A DNA stretch of 64,000 bases. It comes from Streptomyces sp. HB132. Lineage in GTDB: Bacteria > Actinomycetota > Actinomycetes > Streptomycetales > Streptomycetaceae. Below, one piece after another: positions 8,813 through 18,200 of this stretch. Position numbers and translations under genes: made by a program. The notes beneath the pieces are model-generated. The model ran no database searches. It had not been told where the DNA came from and saw only the letters and a list, made by a program, of their open reading frames with translations. The DNA lies in the NCBI RefSeq assembly GCF_016909575.1, contig NZ_JAFBGA010000014.1:1-64000 (forward strand), read 5' to 3'. Each line of letters opens with the position of its first letter. The stretch's first letter is position 1.

Positions 8813-9294
8813 GGGGTGGGTCCCTTCGGGCATGCGGTGCGGATCCGGTCCGGACCCGGTGTGGGTCCGCCCAGCTTGGAGCGTGGTCAGCCTACCGCCG
8901 GGCCGGTTCGGTCGCGGCCCGGCGGGCCCCGCCCGACGGCGCATGCGTCGGTGGCATGCACGCGGCGGACACCGCGGGCGGTACGGACGGTGCGGGTACT
9001 AACGGTGCGGGTACTACAAACACCGCAGGCTCTGCGGGGACACCGTAGGCACTACAGACACGGCGGACACTGCCGAAGCAGCAAGGCACCTTGGACCCTG
9101 CCGAGCACAACAGGCACTGCACGCACAACAGGCACTGCACGCACAGCACGCGCGGCAGGCACAGCAGCCACAGCAAGCGCTGCGGGCCACAGCAGGCACC
9201 CTGGGCAGCGCGGGCGCATCGGGCCGCGCACGCAGGTCGCATGACCCGGGCATGCCCGGGCGCCCACGGTGCGTCTGCCCGCGGTGCCCGGCGG
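8813..9294. repeat. Gene-free spacer with short tandem repeats
   Basis: These 482 bp separate manB from the Trm112-like gene. I see no convincing gene: open frames here give Cys/Leu- or His-rich low-complexity peptides. The middle is built from short imperfect repeats. A 15-bp unit (GACGGTGCGGGTACT) is duplicated in tandem at 8986-9015 with one change. An 18-bp unit (CACAACAGGCACTGCACG) is duplicated exactly at 9106-9123 and 9124-9141. Many degenerate GGCACAGCA/GGCACTGCA units run through about 9190. The repeats probably arose by slippage; a function is not evident. Confidence 0.7.
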
Positions 9295-10662
9295 TCAGGC
9301 GCGGACGAGGGCGAGGACCTCGTCGCGTACCGCGGTCATGGTCTTCTCGTCCCGTGCCTCGACGTTCAGCCGCAGCAGCGGTTCGGTGTTGGAGGCGCGG
9401 AGGTTGAACCACCAGTCGTCGCCGGTCACCGTGAGCCCGTCGAGTTCGTCGAACCGCACGTCGTCGCGGCCGTCGTACGCCGCCCTGATCGCGGCGAGGC
9501 TGTCCGCCTGGTCGGCGACGGTGGAGTTGATCTCCCCGGAGCCCGCGTAGCGGTCGTACCGGTCGAGGAGCCCGGAGAGCGGGCCGTCCTGGCCGCCGAG
9601 CGCGGCCAGGACGTGGAGGGCGGCGAGCATGCCCGTGTCCGCGTTCCAGAAATCACGGAAGTAGTAGTGCGCGGAGTGCTCGCCTCCGAAGATCGCGCCG
9701 TGCTCGGCCATCTCGGCCTTGATGAAGGAGTGGCCGACGCGGGTGCGGACGGGGGTCCCGCCGTTCTCGTGTACGACTTCGGGGACCGACCAGGAGGTGA
9801 TCAGGTTGTGGATGACGGTGCCCTTGCCGCCGTTGCGGGCCAGTTCGCGGGCGGCGACCAGAGCCGTGATCGCGGAGGGGGAGACGCCTTCACCCCGCTC
9901 GTCGACGACGAAGCAGCGGTCCGCGTCACCGTCGAACGCGAGGCCGAGGTCGGCACCCTCTGCCAGGACGCGGGCCTGGAGGTCGACGATGTTCTTCGGG
10001 TCCAGAGGGTTGGCCTCGTGGTTGGGGAAGGTCCCGTCGAGCTCGAAGTACATGGGTACGAGGTCGAGGGGGAGGCCCTCGAAGACGGTGGGGACGGTGT
10101 GGCCGCCCATGCCGTTGCCCGCGTCCACGACGACCTTGAGCGGCCGGATACCGGAGAGGCCGACGAGGCCCAGGAGGTGTGCGGCGTAGTCGGAGAGGGT
10201 GTCCCGCTCGGTGACCCTGCCCGGGGTGGTGACGGCGGTGGCGGGCAGACCGTGCTCCGACCACTGCTCGACCAGCGTGCGGATCTCGGTCAGACCGGTG
10301 TCCTGCCCCACGGGCGCGGCACCGGCGCGGCACAGCTTGATGCCGTTGTACCGCGCCGGGTTGTGCGAGGCGGTGAACATCGCGCCGGGCAGGTCCAGAG
10401 CCCCGGACGCGTAGTACAGCTGGTCCGTCGAGCAGAGCCCGATGAGGGTCACGTCGGCGCCGCGTGCCGTCGCCCCGCGGGCGAAGGCGGCGGCCAGACC
10501 GGGTGAGGACGGCCGCATGTCGTGCCCGATCACGATCGCGTCCACGTCGGTGACCTGGACGAAGGCCGCGCCGAAGAGTTCGGCGAGCGGCTCGTCCCAC
10601 TGGTCGGGCACGACTCCGCGCACGTCGTACGCCTTCACGAGCTGCGACAGGTCAGCAACCAC
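9295..10662 (-). CDS. manB: Phosphomannomutase/phosphoglucomutase
   Basis: The protein has 455 aa and belongs to the alpha-D-phosphohexomutase family, interconverting mannose-6-phosphate and mannose-1-phosphate. The catalytic phosphoserine loop is TASHNP at residues 97-102, the metal-binding loop is the FDGDADRC motif near the middle, and the sugar-binding GGEHSAHYYF and C-terminal RASNTEP phosphate-binding loops are all present. The ATG at 10662 (MVADLSQLVKAYDVRG) is the normal family start. It is upstream of the Trm112-like/SIS/manA run, with a repeat-rich 482-bp spacer between. Together with manA and the nucleotidyltransferase at 24,240 it could supply GDP-mannose. Confidence 0.95.
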   Translation of the reverse strand: MVADLSQLVKAYDVRGVVPDQWDEPLAELFGAAFVQVTDVDAIVIGHDMRPSSPGLAAAFARGATARGADVTLIGLCSTDQLYYASGALDLPGAMFTASHNPARYNGIKLCRAGAAPVGQDTGLTEIRTLVEQWSEHGLPATAVTTPGRVTERDTLSDYAAHLLGLVGLSGIRPLKVVVDAGNGMGGHTVPTVFEGLPLDLVPMYFELDGTFPNHEANPLDPKNIVDLQARVLAEGADLGLAFDGDADRCFVVDERGEGVSPSAITALVAARELARNGGKGTVIHNLITSWSVPEVVHENGGTPVRTRVGHSFIKAEMAEHGAIFGGEHSAHYYFRDFWNADTGMLAALHVLAALGGQDGPLSGLLDRYDRYAGSGEINSTVADQADSLAAIRAAYDGRDDVRFDELDGLTVTGDDWWFNLRASNTEPLLRLNVEARDEKTMTAVRDEVLALVRA

Positions 10663-10724
10663 GGCCGGTCCTCCTGGGGGTCTTTACGGACCGCCCAAAC
10701 TACCCGGCGGCCCGGGGACGCCCG

Positions 10725-12341
10725 TCAGGGGAGCATCCAGCCCAGCACGGCCGTGCTCTGCGCCATGACCACCAGGCACATCACCAGCAGCAGGCCGAGA
10801 CTCCAGGGCAGGACCTTGCGCAGCAGATCCCCTTCCCGCCCGGCGAGCCCGACGGCGGCGCAGGCGATCGTCAGGTTCTGCGGGGAGATCATCTTGCCCA
10901 GCACTCCCCCGGAGCTGTTCGCGGCCGCGAGCAGCTCGGGCGAGAGGCCGGACTCCCGTGCGGCGGAGACCTGGAGTGCGCCGAAGAGAGCGTTGGCCGA
11001 GGTGTCGGAGCCGGACACGGCGACGCCGAACCAGCCGAGCACCGGCGAGAGGAAGGCGAGACCCGCCCCGGCCGCGGCGACGAACTGGCCGATGGTGGCG
11101 GCCTGTCCGGAGAGGTTCATGACGTAGGCGAGGGCGAGCACGGACGTCACGGTGAGGATGGCGTAGCGAAGTTCGTGCACGGTGGCCGCCCACTCCCGGG
11201 CCGCGGTGCCGGCCCGTACCCCGAGCACGACGGCGGTGACCAGGCCGGCGAGGAGGACGAGGGTGCCGCCCGTGCCGAGGAGCGGAAGGGTGAACACGTT
11301 CGCGCCGACCGGTTCGCCGTCGGGCCCCGCGACGTCGAGGAACGGCCAGTCGAAGACCTGCGTGGCCTCGGCCAGCAGCCGCTTGACGGGCGGGATCTGG
11401 GCGACGGAGAAGACCGCGACGATGAGTGCGTACGGGGCGTAGGCGCGCAACACCTCGCGGCGCGGATCCTCGACGTCCAGGTCCTCGCTCCGCGCACCCG
11501 TCAGGACGGCAGCGCGTACGGGTTCGTCGGCGGGCCTGCGGGCGCCGGGAAGGGCGATCAGCGCACCCGCGCCCACCAGCGCCGCCGCGATGTCCGCGAG
11601 TTGGGCGGAGAGGAAGTTGGACGCGGCGAACTGCGCGACCGCGAAGGCGACTCCGCAGACGAGCGCGGGCAGCCAGGTCTCCCGCAGTCCCCGCCTGCCG
11701 TCGACGAGGAAGACCAGGATCAGCGGGACGACGAGCGCGAGCAGCGGCGTCTGGCGGCCGACGACCGTGGCGACGTCGTCGAGCGGGAGTCCGGTGACCT
11801 GGGCGAGCGTCACCACGGGTGTGCCCATGGCGCCGAAGGCGACGGGCGCGGTGTTCGCGACCAGGGACACGACGGCCGCCTTCACCGGGTCGAAGCCGAG
11901 CGCGACGAGCATGACCGAGCAGATCGCGACGGGCGCTCCGAAGCCGGCCAGCGCTTCCAGGAGCGCGCCGAAGCAGAAGGCGATGACCAGAGCCTGGATG
12001 CGTGGGTCGTCGGAGATCCGGCCGAAGGAGCGGCGCAGGATGTCGAAGTGTTCGGTGCGGACGGTCATCCTGTACACCCAGAGGGCGTTGACGACGATCC
12101 ACATGATGGGGAAGAGCCCGAAGAGGACGCCCTGTGCCCCTGCGGACAGGGTCTGCCCGACGGGCATGCCGAACGCGAGCCAGCCGACCAGCACGGCGAC
12201 GGCGAGGCCGATGAGCCCGGCGCGGTGGGCCTTCATGCGGATGGCGCCGAGCAGAACCAGGACGGTCACCAGCGGCAAGGAAGCGACAAGAGCGGACAGG
12301 ACGAGCGAATCGGCTACGGGTTCGAGTTGCTGGACAAACAC
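10725..12341 (-). CDS. lldP: L-lactate permease
   Basis: This 538-aa, many-helix membrane protein of the lactate permease family takes up L-lactate, probably with protons. The family core IAFCFGALLEALAGFGAPVAI lies at about residues 115-140, with further signatures such as VAVSGSDTSANALFGALQ and ISPQNLTIA in the C-terminal half. I choose the GTG at 12341. GGGGAGG lies 5 bases upstream, and the resulting N-terminus (VFVQQLEPVADSLVLSALVASLP) lines up with the start I recall for E. coli LldP. The ATG 14 codons further upstream has no such element and would place the ribosome-binding sequence inside the gene. It lies next to manB on the same strand (62 bp) but is functionally unrelated. Confidence 0.93.
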   Translation of the reverse strand: MFVQQLEPVADSLVLSALVASLPLVTVLVLLGAIRMKAHRAGLIGLAVAVLVGWLAFGMPVGQTLSAGAQGVLFGLFPIMWIVVNALWVYRMTVRTEHFDILRRSFGRISDDPRIQALVIAFCFGALLEALAGFGAPVAICSVMLVALGFDPVKAAVVSLVANTAPVAFGAMGTPVVTLAQVTGLPLDDVATVVGRQTPLLALVVPLILVFLVDGRRGLRETWLPALVCGVAFAVAQFAASNFLSAQLADIAAALVGAGALIALPGARRPADEPVRAAVLTGARSEDLDVEDPRREVLRAYAPYALIVAVFSVAQIPPVKRLLAEATQVFDWPFLDVAGPDGEPVGANVFTLPLLGTGGTLVLLAGLVTAVVLGVRAGTAAREWAATVHELRYAILTVTSVLALAYVMNLSGQAATIGQFVAAAGAGLAFLSPVLGWFGVAVSGSDTSANALFGALQVSAARESGLSPELLAAANSSGGVLGKMISPQNLTIACAAVGLAGREGDLLRKVLPWSLGLLLVMCLVVMAQSTAVLGWMLP

Positions 12342-12548
12342 ACAGGCCTCCCCGGATTCCGTGATGCGGAAGCGATCTCTCACGGGTGGGGGAATGGTCG
12401 TGTCCGCGACAAGCCACCGTCAATGCTCCGCACCGGAAAACTTCTTCCGGACGCGGACCGGGCGCAGACCGGTCACGGACCCCTCACGAACCGGACGGAG
12501 GCCGGGCGGAGTGGGTGACGGGCGAGACCCGACGGGGCGGAAGGTGTG

Positions 12549-12920
12549 TCAGGAGTCCGGGGAGCGCAGCACCCGGAGATGCCCCCGGCGCGCGACCTCG
12601 ACCGGGTCGGCCGCCCGCGGTCCTCTACCGCTTTGCTGCCGGTCCTGAGGTCTGGCAGCCTCTCGCACGGCGTTGGCGAGCGCTTCGAGGTCGTCGCCGC
12701 TCGGGCGCGTGGGGGCGGACGGGTCGGAGAGCCGGACGACCTCCCAGCCGCGTGGCGCGGTGAGCCGCTCACCGTGCTCGGCGCAGAGGTCGTAGCAGTG
12801 GGGCTCGGCATAGGTGGCGAGCGGGCCGAGGACCGCGGTCGAGTCGGCATAGACGTACGTCAGTGTCGCGACGGCGGGACGGCCGCACGCGGTTCGCGAA
12901 CAGCGACGTACAGGGCTCAC
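12549..12920 (-). CDS. DUF3499 family protein
   Basis: The protein has 123 aa and is typical of the actinobacterial DUF3499 family. The N-terminus RRCSRTACGRPAVATLTYVYADS and the downstream HCYDLCAEHGERLTAPRGWEVVRL place four Cys and two His so that a small zinc-binding fold is likely. The GTG at 12920 gives the conserved start; there is no ribosome-binding element. A TANNNT hexamer (TACCGT) lies about 8 bases upstream on the minus strand, so a leaderless transcript is possible (inference). The function of the family is unknown. It is divergent from the metallopeptidase-family gene at 13,237. Confidence 0.85.
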   Translation of the reverse strand: MSPVRRCSRTACGRPAVATLTYVYADSTAVLGPLATYAEPHCYDLCAEHGERLTAPRGWEVVRLSDPSAPTRPSGDDLEALANAVREAARPQDRQQSGRGPRAADPVEVARRGHLRVLRSPDS

Positions 12921-13236
12921 GATGTTGGACGGTACCGCACTCTTGAGCGGGCTGCGACGACTCTCCCCCGGCTCACCCCCTCGTGTCGCCCCCGGACCGG
13001 TCCCGTGCGACGGTCGCGCAACCCTTCCGACCAGGGCCGCAGCCGGGACACGCCGGTGCGTACGGGCCCGGTCGTGGTGGCCGGGGAGGACACAACCGGT
13101 CATTCGGCGGAGCTTCAACGATCGGACCAAGGGCAGGAAACGGACTCTCCCCGGCCGCGATGTTCATCTTGGGACATCCGGCGGACCTGCGGAGAAGCCG
13201 TGATCGACCGGGCCCGAGGAGGGCTACGCTGCGTCG
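12921..13236. promoter_or_regulatory. Divergent intergenic region
   Basis: These 316 bp separate two divergent genes and contain no convincing gene. On the plus side TACGCT at 13224-13229 fits a TANNNT -10 hexamer and would place transcription close to the GTG/ATG at 13,237-13,240. On the minus side TACCGT lies about 8 bases from the GTG at 12,920. Neither has a good -35 at the right distance, so the promoter positions are tentative. Confidence 0.35.
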
Positions 13237-13668
13237 GTGATGGACAGTCCCGTACCGCCCCACCCGTCCGAGCCGCGGCCCCGGCGCCGTGACCGCCATG
13301 GCCGCGGCATGCGCGGACCGGTCGCACCGCCCCAGGTGCCGCTGTCCGTCAGCAGGGCCGAGAGCTTCCGCGATCTCGTCCAGGACTCCGTGGAGCGACT
13401 GGAGCGTCGCTGGCCGCAGCTGACGGATGTCGACTTCCTGGTGCTCGACGTGCCGGGTTCGCTCGAGGAGACCGTGCCGCTGGGGCGCGCACTGTCGGCG
13501 GCGAAGGGGCAGCCCGCGCAGATCGTCGTCTACCGGCGCCCCATCGAGATCCGTACCAAGAGCCGCGACGAGCGCGCTCTGCTGGTGCACGAGGTCGTGG
13601 TGGAGCAGGTCGCGGAGCTGCTCGGCCTCTCGCCGGAGTCGGTCGACCCGCGCTACGGGCAGGACTGA
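13237..13668 (+). CDS. Metallopeptidase-family (zincin-like) protein
   Basis: This 143-aa protein resembles the small zincin-like family that sits beside DUF3499 in Streptomyces. The helix carrying the metal motif reads LVHEVVVEQVAELLG, with His118 and Glu119. The second His of an HExxH motif is replaced (HEVVV), so catalytic activity is doubtful. GTG at 13237 and ATG at 13240 are adjacent start choices; GAGGAGGG lies 10-17 bases upstream. The N-terminal 30 residues are Pro/Arg-rich. It converges with the DUF5719 gene over a shared hairpin. Confidence 0.75.
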   Translation: MMDSPVPPHPSEPRPRRRDRHGRGMRGPVAPPQVPLSVSRAESFRDLVQDSVERLERRWPQLTDVDFLVLDVPGSLEETVPLGRALSAAKGQPAQIVVYRRPIEIRTKSRDERALLVHEVVVEQVAELLGLSPESVDPRYGQD

Positions 13669-13695
13669 GGCCGCCCGCGGCGCCGGGCCTCAGTC
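13663..13695. terminator. Bidirectional terminator between convergent genes
   Basis: GACTGAGGCC at 13663-13672 pairs perfectly with GGCCTCAGTC at 13686-13695 around a 13-base GC-rich loop. The stem includes the stop codons of both the metallopeptidase-family gene (plus) and the DUF5719 gene (minus). Confidence 0.6.
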
Positions 13696-15219
13696 GTCCA
13701 GGACCGACAGGTCCTGTTCCGCCGCCGGCACCTCGACCGCGCCCCCGTCATCCGGCATCGTCTGCACGGTGAACATGTCGACCCCGCCTTCCGTGAGCTG
13801 GAGCGTGCGGGAGGCGTACACCGGGCCGCCCGACTCGGTCTCCACCGTCAGGGCGTAGCCGCCCTTGAGGCCGGCCGGGGTCTCGGGCGTGAACTGGAGC
13901 GTCGTACCGCCCTTGACCGTGTACGTCTTGACGGTCGCCTCGCCGCCCCCACTGCCCGCCGACGCCGTGACCTTGACCTCGGCCGTTGCGCCCGGGGCTG
14001 CCAGGGAGAGCATCGAGCCCTTCGCCCGGTTGTCGGCCACGCTCGCCCGTTCGCCCACGGGGCCGGTCGCCGGGATGAAGGCGATCTCCTGCTTGGCCCC
14101 GGTGCCGCGCACCACACGCAGCGCGGCGACGACCGGCGTCCCGCTGCCGTCGGCGGGGGACAGCCGGATCGAACCGGGCTCCCCCCGTGTGACGTTCTTG
14201 AGGTCGACACTCGCGGTCATCTGCGACTTGATGTGCAGGGTGTCGTTCCCCGCCGGTGAGAACGCCCCGCCCTTGCCCAGGAGCTGGATCTTCACGTCGG
14301 CGTCGTCCTCCCCCGGGGCGAAGGCGACCAGGCGTACGGAGGTGGCGTCGGCCGGGATCCCGGGCAGGATCTGGGTGGCCGCCGGGTCCTCGGAGGAGGC
14401 CAGCCAGTCGCTGCCCACCTCGTCCTCGGCGGCGCTCACGGCCGCGCCGACGCGTCCCGTCCGGGTGGTGACGTGGACGGTCACGTTCTCGGCGGCCTCG
14501 TCGGTCAGGGTCGAGATCAGCATGGGGACGCTCGACCTCGCGGGGACCTTGATGCCCTCCCCCACATCGGACTCGAGGGGGCCCTCGGCGCCGTACAGCT
14601 CGATGTCGGCGACGGCGGCGGTGTCGTCGGGGTTGGTCAGGTGGACGTAGTCCTGACGAGCCTCCCCGGTGCTCGCGCCCGGAAACCAGAAGTCCGTGTC
14701 GGGGGCGGTGCAGCTGACGCCGAGCAGGCCACGGGCACCGCCCGCGGCGGCCGTCGTGGTTTGCTGGGCGGTCCAGCCGGGAGCGAACCTCCCGGTGGCG
14801 GTGCCGACCAGGGCGGGGGCGCCGGCGTCGGAGGTGTCGGCGGTGGCGGGCCGGCCCAGGTCCTTGAGGGACACGACGGGCTTGCCGTCCGCCGCCTTCT
14901 CCTTGTCCTTGGCGTCCTTCCCGTCCTTCTCCTTGTCCGCCGAGGCGTCTTCGGCGGACAGGGTGTCGGCCGGCTTCAGCTCTGCGGCACCGGCTTCTCC
15001 GCCGCCCTTCCCCGCCGGGGTGAAGGACGTGTACGTGGTATCCGCCAGGTCGGACGTGCTCGGCGCCGGGCAGAGCAGGCTGGAGCGCTCGACCGGAAGC
15101 CGGGCAGCGGCCTTCGCCTGGACCGGGCCCTCGTCGCCGGGCGCGGTGAGCGCGGCGAAACCGGTGACGGCGGCGAGGGCGACGACGCCCGCGATGAGGG
15201 ACAGGGGGGTGGACTTCAC
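13690..15219 (-). CDS. DUF5719 family secreted/anchored protein
   Basis: The protein has 509 aa. The N-terminus (KSTPLSLIAGVVALAAVTGFAAL) is a signal peptide or membrane anchor, followed by a long extracellular region of beta-rich character with an internal Lys/Asp/Glu-rich linker (roughly residues 110-135, with KEKDGKDAKDKEK). It matches the DUF5719 family. The GTG at 15219 overlaps the stop of the upstream glycosyltransferase gene as GTGA, so translation is coupled and the two proteins probably act together at the envelope. Function is not known. A shared terminator follows the stop. Confidence 0.85.
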   Translation of the reverse strand: MKSTPLSLIAGVVALAAVTGFAALTAPGDEGPVQAKAAARLPVERSSLLCPAPSTSDLADTTYTSFTPAGKGGGEAGAAELKPADTLSAEDASADKEKDGKDAKDKEKAADGKPVVSLKDLGRPATADTSDAGAPALVGTATGRFAPGWTAQQTTTAAAGGARGLLGVSCTAPDTDFWFPGASTGEARQDYVHLTNPDDTAAVADIELYGAEGPLESDVGEGIKVPARSSVPMLISTLTDEAAENVTVHVTTRTGRVGAAVSAAEDEVGSDWLASSEDPAATQILPGIPADATSVRLVAFAPGEDDADVKIQLLGKGGAFSPAGNDTLHIKSQMTASVDLKNVTRGEPGSIRLSPADGSGTPVVAALRVVRGTGAKQEIAFIPATGPVGERASVADNRAKGSMLSLAAPGATAEVKVTASAGSGGGEATVKTYTVKGGTTLQFTPETPAGLKGGYALTVETESGGPVYASRTLQLTEGGVDMFTVQTMPDDGGAVEVPAAEQDLSVLDD

Positions 15220-18200
15220 TCGGACTCGCCTCGCGATGCGTTGCCGTTGCCGTTCGGCCACGGGCCCTGGCCCGGGGTCGCGTTCTCGTCGTGCCCGTCA
15301 TGCCCTTCGTACGGGGCGGCTTCGCCCGTCCCCGTGGCGTAGGGCTGCTGTTGGGCGTAGCCGTACGGGTCGTAGGCGCCCTGCTGCTGGTACGGGTCCT
15401 GCTGGTAGGGATCGGCCTGGTAGTACTGGCCGGCGTCCTGCCCGCCCTGGTACTGGCCGTAGTCGGTGCCCTGGTACTGCTGCGCGCCCCACTCCCCGTA
15501 GTTCTCCTGCGGCACCGGCGCGTACGTACCCGTGCCGTCCTGGCCCGTCTGCACCGACGCGTACGGATCGGCGCTCTGCTGCGCCGGGATGTACTCCCCC
15601 GGCGACTGCCCCGGAACGCCGGGGGCCGCCTCGCCGGGTCCGGTCGGCGCGCCGTCCTCCCCGTACGCCGCGACTGCGGGGTCGTCGCCCGCGGCCACCG
15701 CTTCCGCCTGGGCGGCCGCGCGCAGCCTGCGTGCCCGGCGGCCCTCCCCTGCGACCGGCTCGGCCGCCACGGCCTCGGTCTCCTCGGGCAGGTCGTCGTC
15801 GATCTCCCGACGGCGGCCCGGCAGGGCGAGCACGACCAGGACGACGCAGAGTGCCACCTGCGTCCAGACCCAGGCGGTGTGGGTGACGGGGGTGTCGTAG
15901 GTGAGGTCCAGCGTGCCGCCCTCGGTGGGCAGTTCGAAGCCCTGCGCCCAGCCGTCCACGGTCTTCGGGGTCAGCGCCCGGCCGTTCAGTGTGGCCTGCC
16001 AGCCCGGGTCGGCCACGTCCGCGACGCGCAGCACCCGGCCCGCGTCACCCTCGGGAATCTCGGTGTGGGCCTCGACGGAGAGCGATCCGACCGGGACGGG
16101 CTCGGCGCCCGCACCGGAGGGGACGATCGCCAGACGGGAGACCTGGCGGTCGACCCGCCACAGAGCGCTGCCGTCCAGCTGGCTGAGCCGGCTCAGGCCC
16201 GGGGTCGAGTCCAGCACCCGGCCCATCTGCCGGGGCGCCCCGTCCCGTACGAGGACGTAGCGGATGGCGAAGCCGCTGAGCTGGCTGCCCTGGTCCGCGC
16301 CGGAGCCCGCGACCAGGTTGGCGACGACCTTGTCGAGGTGGCTGTTGCTGCCCCCCGCCTCGGTCAGTTCGGCGTCGCCCAGACGGGCGCCGGACCCCCG
16401 GACCAGGCTGTAGGAGACTGCGGCCGGGGACGTGCCCCCGAGCACCAGGGTGCGGGCCTGGTCACGGGTGCTGCTCTCCTCCGCGACGAAGGCGGGCACC
16501 TGCACGGGGTCGCGGCGCTCCACCGGGCCGGCGGCACCGCCGATCATCCAGCTCGCCGCGGCCAGGACCGGGGCGAGCCCGGCGGCCAGGGCGATCAGCG
16601 CGGCGACCGGCTGGCGCCAGCCGAAGCTCAGCGCGGCGACCCGCACCCGGGCGCCGTCCGCGCCGAGCAGTGCGGCGGCGAGCAGCGCGATGCCGTAGAC
16701 GAGGGTGGCGGGCCCGGCCCAGGTGGAGCCGTTGGAGATGCCCGCGAAGACCAGGGAGACGAGGACGACGACCCAGGCGGCACGGATCGCGAACTGCCGC
16801 TCCCCGCGCAGCAGTGCGGCCAGCGCCGCCAGCACGATGCCCAGCAGGAGGACGCCGCCGGCGGCCTTGGGGCCTCCGGGGCTGATACCGAGCAGGTCGA
16901 GGGCCGACGCCGTACCCGTACCGATGTCGAGCCCCGCCTCCTTCAGGAAACCGGACGGGCTGGTCAGCAAGGACAGTGACCAGGGAGCGAGGACCAGGAT
17001 CGGGGTGCCGGCCGTAGCCAGGAAGCGCAGTCCGTACGCGGCGATGTCGCTCCGGCGCAGCACGAGTACGCCGATGCCGAGCACCACCGCGAGCGGCCAC
17101 ACGACCGGTGTGAAGGCCGTCGTGAAGGTGAGCAGCAGGGTGTACGCCCAGGTGGCGCGCCAGCTGCCGCGTGCGGTGGAGCCGTCGCCCCGCAGCCCGT
17201 GCGCGGCGACGGCCGCGCGGGCGATCAGCGGCAGCAGGACGGCCAGGACGGCCGTGCCGAGGCGCCCGGTGGCCAGCGCTCCGGTGGCCGCGGGCAGGAA
17301 GGCGTACGCGACGCTCGCCCAGGCCCGCAGGAGCCTGGACTCGATCAGCGGCCGTGAGGCGAAGTACGCGGTGAGCCCGGCCAGCGGGACCGAGCAGACG
17401 AGCAGAAGGGTGAGCGCGAAGCCCGTGGAACCGAGGAACAGCGCCGCCAGTGCGGCGATCACACCGAGGTAGGGCGGTGCAACCTGGGTTCCGCCGGTCC
17501 CGACGGGGTGCCAGCCGTCCGCGTAGCGCCCCCAGAGGTCGGAGACGTCCGCGGGGGCGGGCAGCAGTGCGCCACCCGCGAGGGCGCCGCCGGACAGGAG
17601 ACCCCGACAGGCCACCAGCGAGATGATGAGGAGGAGAGCGAAGAGCACCGGGCCGGGCTTGCGTCCGACCTTCTTGAGCCGCGCGAACTGTTCGATCTCC
17701 AGGAAGTCGGCGTCGTCGCCGCCGGGCCCGGACTCGACCGCTCCGTGCCGTGAGCCGCCGGAGTCGGATTCGGTGCGGTTGCCGAAGTTGCCCGCGACCT
17801 GTTCGACGGTGGCGCGGACCGTGGCGCCGGGCGGCGGGAAGAGCGATCGCAGCTCTGCCGCGTCCACCACTCCTCTGCCGCGCGCGCGGCGCGCGGCGAT
17901 GATCCTCCCGGGACGCAACAGGGTGCCGAAGAGCCCGGCTACCTCGTCGAGCGCCTGTCCCGGCACCTTGCCGACCAGGTAGGCGAGGGTGCGCAGCAGG
18001 GTGCCGACGACAAGGCGGAACAGGGCCCACGGCAGTTGCTTGCCCCGGGCGTTGACGAGCATCGTGTAGACGGCGCCCGCCTTGTCGACGCGGTGCGGGC
18101 TGGTGACCGAACGCCCGGCGCAGTCGATGGGGCGGCGTTCCCGGGCGGAGGCCTCCGCGTGCCGCAGGACCGCGTCGGGCGCGACGAGCACCCGGTGGCC

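Noticed and set aside
8986..9141. CRISPR array
   Set aside because: The repeats are directly adjacent and short, without unique spacers of constant length.
8892..9242. Cys/Leu-rich small protein on the minus strand
   Set aside because: It is a translation of the CA-rich tandem repeats, with no ribosome-binding site or family match.
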